Part shown: positions 1-8,113 of the stretch, one piece after another | Layout: each line of letters starts with the position of its first letter | Numbering within the stretch: position 1 is the first letter of the stretch | Source of the DNA: a bacterium | GTDB taxonomy: Bacteria > Patescibacteriota > Gracilibacteria > Peribacterales > Peribacteraceae | Reading direction: 5' to 3' | Length of the DNA: 40,587 nt | Assembly: GCA_029558515.1 (NCBI GenBank) | Contig: JAKQEM010000013.1 | Coordinates: 1-40,587 of the forward strand | Program-made: the position numbers and the translations under genes | The notes under the pieces: generated by a model | What the model was told of the DNA's origin: nothing | The model's database searches: none | The model's input: the letters and a program-made list of their open reading frames with translations, nothing else

Positions 1-90
1 ACAGGACAAACCAAATGGTAGAGGAGAAGAGTGACATTGTGACTCTTATGAATGTGCTTACTGTCAGTCATGGGAAGAGTCTACTCTGTT

Positions 91-330
91 TCACGCGTAG
101 CATCGCTCTCGAAGAGCGGGGTATTTACCCGACAGAATAAATACTTTGAACACAGTTTGTACTCTGCTCACTTGCGTCTGCTGAAGCATTACCTCGGAAA
201 CCAGCACCTGATACGCCCGTTCGTTCTCGTCTGCCATGGTGAGATCGCGCCACGGCAGCCACCGTTTGTGACGCGCGTACCACTCCCAGATTGCTTCCGT
301 GAAACCGATCATCCGCTCGAAACGCTTCAT
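91..330 (-). pseudogene. Truncated MutY-type DNA glycosylase (N-terminal remnant)
   Basis: The 79-codon frame reads WYARHKRWLPWRDL and then SEVMLQQTQVSRV, the N-terminal hallmark of MutY adenine glycosylases, which remove A mispaired with 8-oxoguanine. Similarity ends at about residue 60; some 20 unrelated residues and a stop follow. The helix-hairpin-helix, the catalytic Asp and the Fe-S cysteines of the usual protein of about 300 residues are absent, and none of the three minus-strand frames in bases 1-90 continues the homology. A -10-like TACGAT at 337-342, with TG one base before it, ends 6 nt upstream of the ATG, so the remnant keeps a promoter. It is divergent from the ABC exporter gene. 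Confidence 0.6.
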
Positions 331-362
331 GATCGCATCGTACCAGAGTATCCTCCCCTCTC

Positions 363-2096
363 ATGCGAGCATTCTTCACTGTATTTCGGCGAGCCATGCG
401 GGGACATCTGTTCTTCGTCCGTCTGTTCGTGCCCGTCGCCTTCTTCATGGCGCTCGTATGGATCGGGGAACCGCTGTACGCGCGGTACGCAATCGATCAG
501 ATGCTCCTGGCATTGGAGGGGGCACCGGTTCCGTTCGTGCGGCTCTTCGGTATCTGGCTGGGCATCTTTCTGCTCTTCAATGTGGTGAGCGCCGCGATGT
601 TCTACGTGAAGTGGGCGATCCAACACGATCTATTGGCACAGACGCGGCAGATGTACTACGAACGAGCGTTACAGCTCGATATTCGTCATCACGTGAAAAC
701 GCGCGGCGGCGAGATGATGAAGAAAATCGACAATGCCGCGGATGCGATGGTGGACCTCATGCGGCAAATTTTTCTGGAATTGCTGCCTTCCAGCATTACC
801 GCCGCCATCTTTCTCATCATCAGCGCGTTCATCAGCTGGCAGCTGACCGTCCTCATCATCGCTTTGCTGCCGCTCTTCGTGCTGCTGCTCACCGTCTACG
901 TGCGCTCCACTCGCGGCAACATGGACATCGTCAACGCACTGTGGGTGAAATCACTCGGACGCGGCTATGACGCGATGACCAACATTTTCACGGTGAAATC
1001 GGCGGGGGCGGAGGGCCGCGAACTTTCATCCATGGAAGAAATTCATCGAAAGGGCATTGCGGAATTGCGTAAGGTCAACCGCGCCTGGTCGATCTTCGAG
1101 GGCTTCGGCACGTTCATGCTCATCCGTCTCTGCCTCATCGCGTACGGCATGTACCTGCTGGTGCACGGGGAGCTGAGTCTGGGATCGCTCTTCTTCTACC
1201 AGTTCACGTTCTTCCGCATCGTGATGCCGCTTGAAATGCTCAGCTCCATGATGCCCCGATGGAACGAACTGATGGGCAGAGTGCGACTGGCCGAGGAGAT
1301 GTTCCTGCAGCCGGTGACGATCCGAAGCAAATCCGACGCCGTGCGGTTGCCCGACGTGCGAGGACGGGTCGTATTTGACCACGTCTCCTTCACGTACGGC
1401 GATGCGGATACGCTGCGGGACATCACGCTGGAGGTGGAACCGGGCGAACACATCGCGCTCGTGGGACATTCCGGAGCGGGAAAATCCACCATTGCGATGC
1501 TGCTCAATCGCTTCTATGACGTCTCCGGCGGGCGGCTGCTCATCGATGGCACGGATATCCGCGACTTGGACCTGACATGGTGGCGGCAACAGGTGGGACT
1601 GGTGATGCAGGAGAACGTCATGTTCAACGATTCCCTGCTGGAGAACATCCGCTACGCCTCTCCGCGGGCTTCCAGAGAAGAGGTGGAACAGGCGGCGAGG
1701 CGTGCCTCCGCCCACCACTTCATCGCGGCGCTCCCGCAGGGCTACGACACGCCGGTCGGAGAACGGGGCATTCGGCTGTCGGGCGGCGAGAGGCAACGAG
1801 TGGCCATCGCCCGCACAATCCTGAAATCTCCCGCCGTCGTGATTCTGGACGAAGCGACGAGCGCACTGGATTCCGTCACGGAACGCGCCGTGCAGCAGGG
1901 CATCCGGGAACTGATTGCCGGCCGGACATCCTTCATCATCGCCCATCGCCTGAGCACCGTCCGCTCCGTCCACCGCATCGCCGTAGTGGAGAACGGCACA
2001 ATCACCGCCTGCGCGCCGCATGAAACACTGATGAATCAAAGTACCGTCTATCGCGATATGGTGGAACTGCAGCGGGAAGGGGTGTTGGCGGAGTGA
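363..2096 (+). CDS. ABC exporter, fused permease/ATPase (MsbA-like)
   Basis: A 577-residue half-transporter of the type I exporter class, expected to dimerise in the inner membrane and use ATP to export a lipid, peptide or drug; the substrate cannot be told from sequence. About 310 N-terminal residues form six hydrophobic segments with long intracellular loops. The ATPase domain follows, with Walker A GHSGAGKST (about residues 367-375), the Q-loop VMQENVMFNDSL, signature LSGGERQR (about 470), Walker B VVILDEATSALD (about 491) and the switch histidine in IAHRLSTV. All catalytic motifs are intact and the length is normal. No Shine-Dalgarno is visible; TATCCT at 349-354 lies 8 nt before the ATG, compatible with a leaderless message. 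Confidence 0.95.
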   Translation: MRAFFTVFRRAMRGHLFFVRLFVPVAFFMALVWIGEPLYARYAIDQMLLALEGAPVPFVRLFGIWLGIFLLFNVVSAAMFYVKWAIQHDLLAQTRQMYYERALQLDIRHHVKTRGGEMMKKIDNAADAMVDLMRQIFLELLPSSITAAIFLIISAFISWQLTVLIIALLPLFVLLLTVYVRSTRGNMDIVNALWVKSLGRGYDAMTNIFTVKSAGAEGRELSSMEEIHRKGIAELRKVNRAWSIFEGFGTFMLIRLCLIAYGMYLLVHGELSLGSLFFYQFTFFRIVMPLEMLSSMMPRWNELMGRVRLAEEMFLQPVTIRSKSDAVRLPDVRGRVVFDHVSFTYGDADTLRDITLEVEPGEHIALVGHSGAGKSTIAMLLNRFYDVSGGRLLIDGTDIRDLDLTWWRQQVGLVMQENVMFNDSLLENIRYASPRASREEVEQAARRASAHHFIAALPQGYDTPVGERGIRLSGGERQRVAIARTILKSPAVVILDEATSALDSVTERAVQQGIRELIAGRTSFIIAHRLSTVRSVHRIAVVENGTITACAPHETLMNQSTVYRDMVELQREGVLAE

Positions 2097-2155
2097 GTCA
2101 TCTCGACAAAATCACCCGTATGCGGTATTATAGAACCAACATATACCTCCCCACC

Positions 2156-3595
2156 ATGGATCGCTCCCGCCGCCTCTGGGCAGTCTTCCTCACGCTCTCC
2201 ATCGTCTTCTTCCTGGTGGAACGCGGGGTATCTGACGTCTCCGTCGGTCAGGTGACGGAAACGGAAGAGCCGTTCCCCGCACACGCCATTGTCGTTGACG
2301 ATACGGACACGGAACGTTTCGCGACGGAGGGAGACGGCTGGGAGAAGAACGGTTTTCCCGTGGGCTACCGAAGCAGCGTGTGGATGCATCGAAGCGCGGA
2401 TGTGTCGGAGCAGGCAACGGCCGCCGCGCGCTGGACGTTCCCCGCGCTGCCCGCAGGCGTCTACGACGTGTATGCCACGTGGGTCTGGGGCAAGACGCTT
2501 CCCTCCTCGATCCCCTACATCGTCACAAGCAACACGCAGCAACTCCTCTCCGCAACCGTCGATCAGCAGAAAACACCCGTCGGTCCGCGATGGGAGGGAA
2601 GCATGTACCCCTGGCAGAAGCTGGGCACCGTCGTACTGGCGGCACAGGGCGCCGACCTGACCGTCTCCGTCAAGGGCGCTTCCACCGATACGTTCAGCGC
2701 CGATGCAGCCATGCTCCTCCCCCGCCAAACCGGACCCGTTCCTTCTTCCGTCGCTCCGGTCATTGCACCCGTCTCCGTCTCCTCCGCTCCATCAATTGCC
2801 ATCGATCAGATTTCCTCTGTCCCATCGTTTGCCATCGATCCGATATCCTCCGAAAACCCCACAGAAGCAAACGACGCTCAAGCATCTTCCGTTGCTTCAT
2901 CCGCACCAAGTTTGATCGGGTACCGCTGTGAAGACGGCGTTTGTCGCGCGGCATTCGGCGTGGATGCGACGCTGCAGCAATGCGAAGAGACATGCGACGC
3001 TCCCGCACCGCCGCCTCCCGTTTCCACGGACGCCCGATGGGTGGTCGTCGGCCCGCCGCACGCGTCCTTCACCTCGTGCGCGGAGCAGTGCGCGGCCCGG
3101 GGAGGCACCTGCGTGGAAAACGCGTGCAGTTCCTTTCAAACGCTCTGGGACGGCCAAGTGTGGACGGGCGGGCAGAAATTGAAAGCGAATGAATCATTGC
3201 TCTTCCATAATGTCTGCGACGCACAGTGGGGCAATCTCTCTCCCTCCCTGCACAATGAGTGCTGCTGCACAGGCGTGCTCGCCGATCCCGTCTGCGGAGA
3301 CGCTCTCCTCCAGACGGAACGCGGCGAAGAGTGTGACGACGGCAACGGCAAACCCGGCGACGGGTGTTCGACCTCCTGCACGCGGGAATTCTGCGGCGAC
3401 GGCTTGGTGAGCAGGAGCCTCGGCGAAGAATGCGATACCGCCCAATCAACCATTTCCGCGGGCGTATCCTGCAACGCAGAGTGTCTCTGGGAATACTGCG
3501 GAGACGGCATTCTCCAGGAGTCTCTGGGTGAAACATGCGACGACGGCAACCGCCGGGACGGCGACGGATGTTCCCCGGCATGCAAGCTCCCGTAG
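2156..3595 (+). CDS. Secreted golvesin-like/Myxo-disulfide repeat protein
   Basis: Predicted extracellular or surface protein, 479 residues from the ATG chosen here. A GTG start 63 bases upstream is possible, but the ATG puts a Lys/Arg-poor hydrophobic signal-anchor (LWAVFLTLSIVFFLV) at the very N-terminus. Residues of about 50-190 (GYRSSVWMHRSAD, ARWTFPALPAGVYDVYATW) resemble golvesin/xanthan-lyase C-terminal-like carbohydrate-associated domains. A Ser/Pro/Ile-rich linker follows, then a Cys-rich part ending in tandem repeats of the form CGDGxxxxxxGExCDDGNxxxGDGCSxxC, typical of Myxococcus-type disulfide repeats. The protein ends within the last repeat with no further anchor, so it may stay tethered by its N-terminus. 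A TATTAT hexamer at 2126-2131 is a candidate -10 box. Confidence 0.75.
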   Translation: MDRSRRLWAVFLTLSIVFFLVERGVSDVSVGQVTETEEPFPAHAIVVDDTDTERFATEGDGWEKNGFPVGYRSSVWMHRSADVSEQATAAARWTFPALPAGVYDVYATWVWGKTLPSSIPYIVTSNTQQLLSATVDQQKTPVGPRWEGSMYPWQKLGTVVLAAQGADLTVSVKGASTDTFSADAAMLLPRQTGPVPSSVAPVIAPVSVSSAPSIAIDQISSVPSFAIDPISSENPTEANDAQASSVASSAPSLIGYRCEDGVCRAAFGVDATLQQCEETCDAPAPPPPVSTDARWVVVGPPHASFTSCAEQCAARGGTCVENACSSFQTLWDGQVWTGGQKLKANESLLFHNVCDAQWGNLSPSLHNECCCTGVLADPVCGDALLQTERGEECDDGNGKPGDGCSTSCTREFCGDGLVSRSLGEECDTAQSTISAGVSCNAECLWEYCGDGILQESLGETCDDGNRRDGDGCSPACKLP

Positions 3596-3637
3596 GCGGC
3601 ATGGATCCAAACGGGCGCCGCACTCGATCGTTTGGTG

Positions 3638-3666
3638 TTGACCGTCGGCTTTGATTTGCCTAGACT
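3638..3666 (+). promoter_or_regulatory. tuf promoter
   Basis: TTGACC (3638-3643), a 17-base spacer and TAGACT (3661-3666) form a good vegetative promoter; transcription would begin near 3673, about 60 bases before the tuf ATG. Confidence 0.7.
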
Positions 3667-3677
3667 GCCTCGGCATT

Positions 3678-3710
3678 CAGGGCGTACCCTGTGTATCGCC
3701 CGTGTTTTTT
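3678..3710 (+). promoter_or_regulatory. tuf leader with two mutually exclusive hairpins
   Basis: CAGGG (3678-3682) can pair with CCCTG (3687-3691). Alternatively GGGCG (3680-3684) can pair with CGCCC (3697-3701), which is followed by GTG and six T residues like an intrinsic terminator. The two share bases and exclude each other, so the tuf mRNA leader could be an attenuator or a transcription pause. No leader peptide is visible. The stems are only five base pairs. Confidence 0.35.
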
Positions 3711-3733
3711 CCTTCCTCTTTCCCTCTCTTCCT

Positions 3734-4912
3734 ATGGCCGACAAGAAATTCGATCGTACCAAGCCGCACCTGAACGTGGGAACCATCGGTCACGTCGACC
3801 ATGGCAAGACCACGCTCACGGCTGCTCTCTCCATGAACTTCTCTCCCGAAGGGGAAAAGAAGGACTACGCAGCGATCGACAAAGCTCCCGAGGAGCGCGA
3901 GCGCGGCATCACCATCAACACCGCGCACGTCGAGTACGAGTCCCCCAAGCGCCACTATGCGCACGTCGACTGTCCGGGACACGCCGACTACGTCAAGAAT
4001 ATGATCACGGGTGCCGCCCAGATGGACGGCGCGATCCTCGTGGTATCCGCCGCCGACGGTCCGATGCCTCAGACCCGCGAGCACATTCTGCTGGCACGCC
4101 AGGTGAACGTTCCGCACATCGTCGTCTATCTGAATAAAATTGACATGGTGAAGGACCCCGAGCTCATCGAACTCGTCGAGACGGAAGTACGCGAGCTCCT
4201 CACCAAGTACAACTTCCCCGGCGACACGACCCCGATCATCCGCGGTTCGGCTCTGAAAGCCGTGGAAGGTGATGCGGAACAAATCAAAGTCTTGGGGACG
4301 TTGCTCGACACACTCGATTCCTTCATTCCTGAGCCGGTACGCGCCTACGACAAGCCGTTCCTGATGTCCGTGGAGGACGTTTTCTCCATCAAGGGGCGCG
4401 GCACGGTCGCCACGGGGCGCATCGAGACCGGCGTCGTCAAAGTGAACGAGGAAGTCGAGGTCGTCGGACTGCGAGACACGCGCAAGACCGTCGTGACCGG
4501 CGTCGAGATGTTCCACAAACTCCTGGATGAAGGACGTGCCGGCGACAACGTCGGACTGCTCCTGCGCGGAGTGGAGCGGGAGGACATCGAACGAGGACAG
4601 GTGCTGGCCAAGCCCGGTTCCATCAAGCCGCACACGGAGTTCGAATCCGAAGTGTACATCCTCACGAAAGAGGAAGGCGGCCGTCACACGCCGTTCTTCA
4701 AAGGCTACAAGCCTCAGTTCTACATCCGCACGACGGACGTGACGGGAGCCGTCACCCTGCCGGAGAACGTGGAAATGGTCATGCCGGGCGACAAGGTGAA
4801 GTTCGTCGTCCAGCTGGTGGCTCCGGTCGCTCTGGAAGACGGCACGCGCTTCGCCATCCGCGAAGGAGGCCGCACCGTCGGAGCCGGCGTCGTCACGAAG
4901 ATCATCAAATAA
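3734..4912 (+). CDS. tuf: Elongation factor Tu
   Basis: EF-Tu delivers aminoacyl-tRNA to the ribosomal A site as a GTP complex. The 392-residue product has the full set of motifs: G1 GHVDHGKT (residues 19-26), switch [14 protein letters not shown]3 DCPGH, G4 NKID and the C-terminal barrel ending [15 protein letters not shown]. The start [17 protein letters not shown] is the conventional one; the open frame extends 34 codons upstream but includes the leader. The gene is followed by rpsJ, the arrangement found at the str/S10 operon junction. Confidence 0.98.
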   Translation: MADKKFDRTKPHLNVGTIGHVDHGKTTLTAALSMNFSPEGEKKDYAAIDKAPEERERGITINTAHVEYESPKRHYAHVDCPGHADYVKNMITGAAQMDGAILVVSAADGPMPQTREHILLARQVNVPHIVVYLNKIDMVKDPELIELVETEVRELLTKYNFPGDTTPIIRGSALKAVEGDAEQIKVLGTLLDTLDSFIPEPVRAYDKPFLMSVEDVFSIKGRGTVATGRIETGVVKVNEEVEVVGLRDTRKTVVTGVEMFHKLLDEGRAGDNVGLLLRGVEREDIERGQVLAKPGSIKPHTEFESEVYILTKEEGGRHTPFFKGYKPQFYIRTTDVTGAVTLPENVEMVMPGDKVKFVVQLVAPVALEDGTRFAIREGGRTVGAGVVTKIIK

Positions 4913-4927
4913 GTCTTGTATCGGGAT

Positions 4928-4954
4928 GAGGGAGGAGCTAGAGTCTCCTCCCTC
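4928..4954 (+). promoter_or_regulatory. Perfect 10-bp hairpin between tuf and rpsJ
   Basis: GAGGGAGGAG (4928-4937) is exactly complementary to CTCCTCCCTC (4945-4954) across a 7-base loop. No T-run follows, so it is more likely an RNA-processing or partial attenuation site that sets the tuf/rpsJ ratio than a simple terminator. A C/T-rich tract then leads to the rpsJ start. Confidence 0.55.
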
Positions 4955-4990
4955 GAAATCCCTTCTTCTTCCCCCGTTCCTTCTCCTCCT

Positions 4991-5416
4991 ATGGCCGCAC
5001 AGAGCACCAAGAAAGTAGCAGTCAAAAAATCTTCCAAGAAGGCTGCCGCCGCGGTTGCGGATGAGAAAGAGACGAAGAGGGCAAAGCCGGCAAAGAAATC
5101 CGAGAGCGGTGTTTCCGGTATCCGGATCCGTCTTTCGGCGTTCGATTACCGCGTCCTGGATGAAGCGGCCGCCAAGATCATCGATACGGCGCAGCGTTCA
5201 GGTGCCATCGTCCACGGCCCCATCCCGCTGCCGACGGACATCCGCAAATTCACGGTCAACAAATCGACGTTTGTGCACAAAAACGCACGCGATCAGTTCG
5301 AAATGCGCACGCACCGCCGCCTCATCGATCTCGCCGAAACCACGTTCAAGACGGTGGAGAGTCTGCAGTCCCTCTCGCTGCCCAGCGGCGTGGATATTGA
5401 GATTAAGATGAATTAA
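4991..5416 (+). CDS. rpsJ: 30S ribosomal protein S10 with Lys/Ala-rich N-terminal extension
   Basis: S10 is a small-subunit protein of the 30S head and also the partner of NusB in antitermination; nusB lies 1.1 kb away here. Residues of about 42-141 are standard S10 ([41 protein letters not shown]). The first 40 or so residues are a basic, low-complexity Lys/Ala extension that ordinary S10 (about 102 residues) lacks. The start ATG is fixed by the C/T-rich leader after the hairpin. rplC and the rest of the S10 operon do not follow, so the operon has been split. Confidence 0.95.
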   Translation: MAAQSTKKVAVKKSSKKAAAAVADEKETKRAKPAKKSESGVSGIRIRLSAFDYRVLDEAAAKIIDTAQRSGAIVHGPIPLPTDIRKFTVNKSTFVHKNARDQFEMRTHRRLIDLAETTFKTVESLQSLSLPSGVDIEIKMN

Positions 5417-5433
5417 GTGTTCCCTTTTTTCTT

Positions 5434-5699
5434 ATGCGTGTCCTCAAATATCCGGAGGGAATTGTGACTGAAAAGCAGAAAAGGAGTTTATTGACAATGC
5501 TGGAAGAGCATTGCCCGGAACAGGTGCTATGCCACTTCCAGGTGATCTTGATCATTTTGGCGTGCCAACAGATTCTTTAGATTCCGTTCCACTCGATGCA
5601 ATGCATACTCATAGAACAATTCGTGAAATTCTTACAGGGATGGGTGTTGACACGGGGAATCCAAATGATGAACGGAAACCGGGCCAAGCCCCTCTCTGA
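5434..5699 (+). pseudogene. Possible frameshifted small ORF of unknown family
   Basis: This is the only candidate in the 317 bases between rpsJ and rnc. An ATG at 5434 opens a frame starting MRVLKYPEGIVTEK. A -1 shift at the four A residues near 5471-5474 would carry it into a second frame with a protein-like stretch (DLDHFGVPTDSLDSVPLDAM) that stops at 5697-5699, giving about 88 residues. Third codon positions are A/T-rich, unlike the GC-rich neighbours, which suggests foreign origin. It may be a decaying gene, a programmed frameshift or chance; I do not recognise the family. Bases 5700-5733 hold a degenerate TTTTGCATTT tract. Confidence 0.25.
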
Positions 5700-5733
5700 C
5701 AATCATTTTGCATTTTGCATTTCACATTCTCCA

Positions 5734-6426
5734 TTATGCGTTCCCCCACCCCTTCTCCTTCAATCCGGCTTTCGCCGCATTTTGTTCCGCGCGCTGCTTG
5801 GAGTTGCCTTTGCCTTCCGCAATCTTCTCCTCTCCGATGAATACCGCACAGGTGAAGTTTTTCTGGTGATCCGGCCCGACGGCATCGACGGTTTCGTAGT
5901 GCGGCGTGATGCCGTAGTGCTCCTGCGCCTTCTCCTGGAAGACGCTCTTCTGATCACGATCTTTGCCGGCAGCGAGCAACTTGTCCAGGCGCTTCAAAAT
6001 ATACTGCATGCAGAATTCCTTGGCGTCCTCGAATCCTTTATCCAGATAAATCGCACCGATGAGCGCCTCCAGTGCATTCGAAAGCGTCGACGGCCGATCG
6101 CGGCCGCCGCTGGCTTCCTCGCCGCGACTGATGCTGAGGTACTGCCCCAGCCGGATATCCTGCGCGACGGCGGCGAGATTCTCACGTTGCACCAATGCCG
6201 ACCGCCAATTGGTCAGCTCTCCTTCGGGCTTTTCCGAGAGATGATACAGATACTCGGTCGCAGCCAATTCCAGCACCGCATCCCCCAGGAATTCCAGACG
6301 TTCATTGTGCCCGCTCCTGCGGCTTTCCCGCACGGCGCTGCGATGCGTAAGCGCCTGGGCCAGCAGCTCCTTGTTGCGAAAGTGAAAGCCGATCGCTTTT
6401 TCCAAATGAATGAAAGAAATTTGCAT
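5734..6426 (-). CDS. rnc: Ribonuclease III
   Basis: Double-strand-specific endoribonuclease for rRNA precursor and structured mRNA processing. The 230-residue product carries the signature NERLEFLGDAVLELA with its catalytic acidic residues, the second acidic site around ALEALIGAIYLDKG, and a C-terminal double-stranded RNA-binding domain (FQEKAQEHYG, GKGNSKQRAEQNAA). I chose the ATG at 6426 (MQISFIHLEKAIG) over the one 12 codons upstream because the fold begins there and TACACT (6435-6440 on the complement) lies 8 nt before it. It is 53 bases downstream of nusB on the same strand, a common RNA-maturation pairing. Confidence 0.96.
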   Translation of the reverse strand: MQISFIHLEKAIGFHFRNKELLAQALTHRSAVRESRRSGHNERLEFLGDAVLELAATEYLYHLSEKPEGELTNWRSALVQRENLAAVAQDIRLGQYLSISRGEEASGGRDRPSTLSNALEALIGAIYLDKGFEDAKEFCMQYILKRLDKLLAAGKDRDQKSVFQEKAQEHYGITPHYETVDAVGPDHQKNFTCAVFIGEEKIAEGKGNSKQRAEQNAAKAGLKEKGWGNA

Positions 6427-6479
6427 GCGCCTGCAGTGTAGAAGATCTCCGTGACTCGGCACAAGGCGCGTTTCCCGTG

Positions 6480-6878
6480 CTATTTCTGCGCCATTGCATT
6501 CAGAACGCCGTTCACGAATTTACCCGCTTCGTCGGACCCGAATTCCTTGGCGATCTCGATGGCCTCGTTCATGACGACGGCAGGCGGCGCGTCTTGGGCG
6601 AAGAGAAGTTCGTACGCACCGAGAAACAGCACGCACCGCGAAACGGGATCCATCCGCTCCAACGTCCAACCCGGCGCATGGTCCCGAATGGATTGCTTCA
6701 CCTCTTCCTCATGTGCCAAAAAACCCTGTAGCAGCGATGCGGCAAACGATCGATCCAACTCCTCAAATTCCTCCGCATTCATCGAAAGCGATGCCGATAC
6801 GTCAATCTCCGGCCGACTGTCACGCTCGAAGAGAGCCTGCATGACGGCGATCCGAGAGAGGTGGCGACGACGAGCCAT
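6480..6878 (-). CDS. nusB: Transcription antitermination protein NusB
   Basis: A 132-residue all-helical RNA-binding protein that, with S10, forms the antitermination complex on rRNA transcripts. Recognised by the N-terminal RRRHLSRIAVMQALFE and the C-terminal AIEIAKEFGSDEAGKFVNGVL, both diagnostic of the NusB family; length is normal. It is followed closely by rnc and preceded by a small basic protein gene, forming a probable three-gene minus-strand unit. Its upstream region is a degenerate pyrimidine-rich repeat running right up to the ATG (CTTTCTCCCC), with neither a Shine-Dalgarno nor a clear -10. Confidence 0.95.
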   Translation of the reverse strand: MARRRHLSRIAVMQALFERDSRPEIDVSASLSMNAEEFEELDRSFAASLLQGFLAHEEEVKQSIRDHAPGWTLERMDPVSRCVLFLGAYELLFAQDAPPAVVMNEAIEIAKEFGSDEAGKFVNGVLNAMAQK

Positions 6879-6989
6879 GGGGAGAAAGGACGAAGGACTA
6901 GGGACGAAGGAGGGATTAGGAATTTGGGATTTGGACTTCGGGCAACGAAACTACACACTCAAGACTCAAAACTCACAACTCACAACTCA
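6879..6989. repeat. Degenerate pyrimidine/purine repeat tract (copy A)
   Basis: Read on the minus strand this is a run of GTGAGTT-like units, a core CCCGAAGTCCAAATCCC and then TCCTTCGTCCCTAGTCC-like units ending directly at the nusB ATG. The same succession occurs at 12913-13040 in front of another start codon. Confidence 0.7.
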
Positions 6990-7166
6990 TCACGCTTTGA
7001 TCTTCCTGATCGCCTTGGATGCCTTCTTCTTGGGCTCGGCGGTCACACCGTACGGAGAATTCTGGCGATCACGCAGACGCTTCACTTCATCCGTCACATA
7101 GGCGGAATGCTGGAGCCGGGTGGCGCGCTTTGCACGCTTCTTCTTGGGAGTGGGGCGTTTGGCCAT
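6990..7166 (-). CDS. Small basic protein, possibly a bL32-like ribosomal protein
   Basis: A 58-residue, very basic open frame starting MAKRPTPKKKRAKRATRLQ and ending in KKKASKAIRKIKA. Bacterial L32 begins with a similar basic PKKKxSK..R segment and is often encoded near rnc, so a divergent bL32 is possible. The C-terminal zinc-binding or TADG-type part of L32 is not evident, and the match is too short for certainty. It is the first gene of the nusB-rnc unit. Codon use is GC-rich like its neighbours, which supports a real gene. Confidence 0.55.
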   Translation of the reverse strand: MAKRPTPKKKRAKRATRLQHSAYVTDEVKRLRDRQNSPYGVTAEPKKKASKAIRKIKA

Positions 7167-7240
7167 GGGAACGGGAGAATCAAGTGATGAGTGATCGAGA
7201 GAGTAGGGAGAAACAACCGCAATGTAAAGAGATTACGATG

Positions 7241-7337
7241 GAGTATAGAGTATTGGGTATTGGGTATTGGGTATTGGGTATTTGTGCATAAAATTCGTCT
7301 CATTCTGCTCAATACACCATACATCATACTCAATACT
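7241..7337. repeat. Palindromic GTATT-type repeat element (copy A)
   Basis: Tandem GTATTGG units on the left, a core containing TTGTGCATAAAATTC, and complementary CAATAC units on the right can fold into a long imperfect hairpin. A second copy with the same order lies at 17681-17775. The last bases overlap the stop codon of the BI-1 gene. Confidence 0.75.
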
Positions 7338-8026
7338 CAGCGCCTCTCCCCGCTCAGCGCGGTCATGAACCGCAGGACCATGAGGAACAGGTTGAAGATA
7401 TCCAGGTACAAGCCGATGGCAAGGAGGAAGGGATTGGCGCCCGCCCTGCCCTGAGCGGCGATGCGCTGCAGATCGTAGGCGGTAAACACTCCGAAGAGGA
7501 CGATGCCCGCTCCGGCAAGGAAGAGTTCGACAGTCTGCGTCCGAAGAGCCGGAACGAAGATCTGCGCAACGGAAAGGACCAAGAGACCGATGAGAGCGAG
7601 CACGAGAGCCCGGCTCCATCCCGCCAGTGACGGGGCCATCCGCGCGAGCACCGCGGCGGCCAGGCTGATGAACACGGTCGTGAGAACGGCATTGAAGAGA
7701 ATGGCCGGTCCATTGACATATCCTGCAACGATTGCAAGAAGATACGGTGTGATCGTGATGCCGGAGAGGAGCGGGAACAGTGCAAAGAGCACGATATTGA
7801 GAGGGCTCTTCCCCGACCACCGGTTTGCCGTGAAGATGATCGCAAGTTCCGCAATGGCAAGTATGACGTGCACGCCCGAGGTGAGAATCGTCTGCGCCCA
7901 GAGAATTCCCACGTACGTGCCGATGAGCGTCAGGGCCATGGCAAGGGCAAAAAGGCCGTACGTGGCGGATTGTGCGCCCGACGACAGGACGATGGGGCGA
8001 CTGCGGCGGTCTTCAAGGGAAGGCAT
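7337..8026 (-). CDS. Bax inhibitor-1/YccA family membrane protein
   Basis: A 229-residue protein with seven hydrophobic segments after a short polar N-terminus, of the BI-1/TMBIM/YccA family. Family members act as pH-sensitive calcium leak channels or modulators of membrane proteases; the bacterial role is often unknown. Recognised from the C-terminal GVFTAYDLQRIAAQG followed by ANPFLLAIGLYLDIFNLFLM, the conserved di-aspartyl region of the family. TACAAT (8033-8038, complement) ends exactly 6 nt before the ATG, a leaderless arrangement. It is divergent from the VirB2-like gene pair. Confidence 0.9.
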   Translation of the reverse strand: MPSLEDRRSRPIVLSSGAQSATYGLFALAMALTLIGTYVGILWAQTILTSGVHVILAIAELAIIFTANRWSGKSPLNIVLFALFPLLSGITITPYLLAIVAGYVNGPAILFNAVLTTVFISLAAAVLARMAPSLAGWSRALVLALIGLLVLSVAQIFVPALRTQTVELFLAGAGIVLFGVFTAYDLQRIAAQGRAGANPFLLAIGLYLDIFNLFLMVLRFMTALSGERR

Positions 8027-8073
8027 GCCTCCATTGTACAGATGGGCATCCTAGACGCAACCGACCGCAATCA

Positions 8074-8103
8074 TTGGCCAAAAAGTGGAACTTCTGCTAC
8101 AAT
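8074..8103 (+). promoter_or_regulatory. Promoter of the VirB2-like gene pair
   Basis: TTGGCC (8074-8079), an 18-base spacer and an extended -10, TG-C-TACAAT (8098-8103), lie 10 nt before the ATG at 8114; the untranslated leader would be only a few bases. Confidence 0.6.
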
Positions 8104-8113
8104 AATCGGATTT

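Noticed and set aside
327-2023. Long alternative frames overlapping the ABC exporter
   Set aside because: Arg/His/Pro-rich composition without motifs; shadows of a gene whose own frame carries every ABC motif.
3677-4687. 336-codon minus-strand frame over tuf
   Set aside because: Antisense shadow of a highly biased gene; the translated sequence has no recognisable fold, while the plus strand is full-length EF-Tu.
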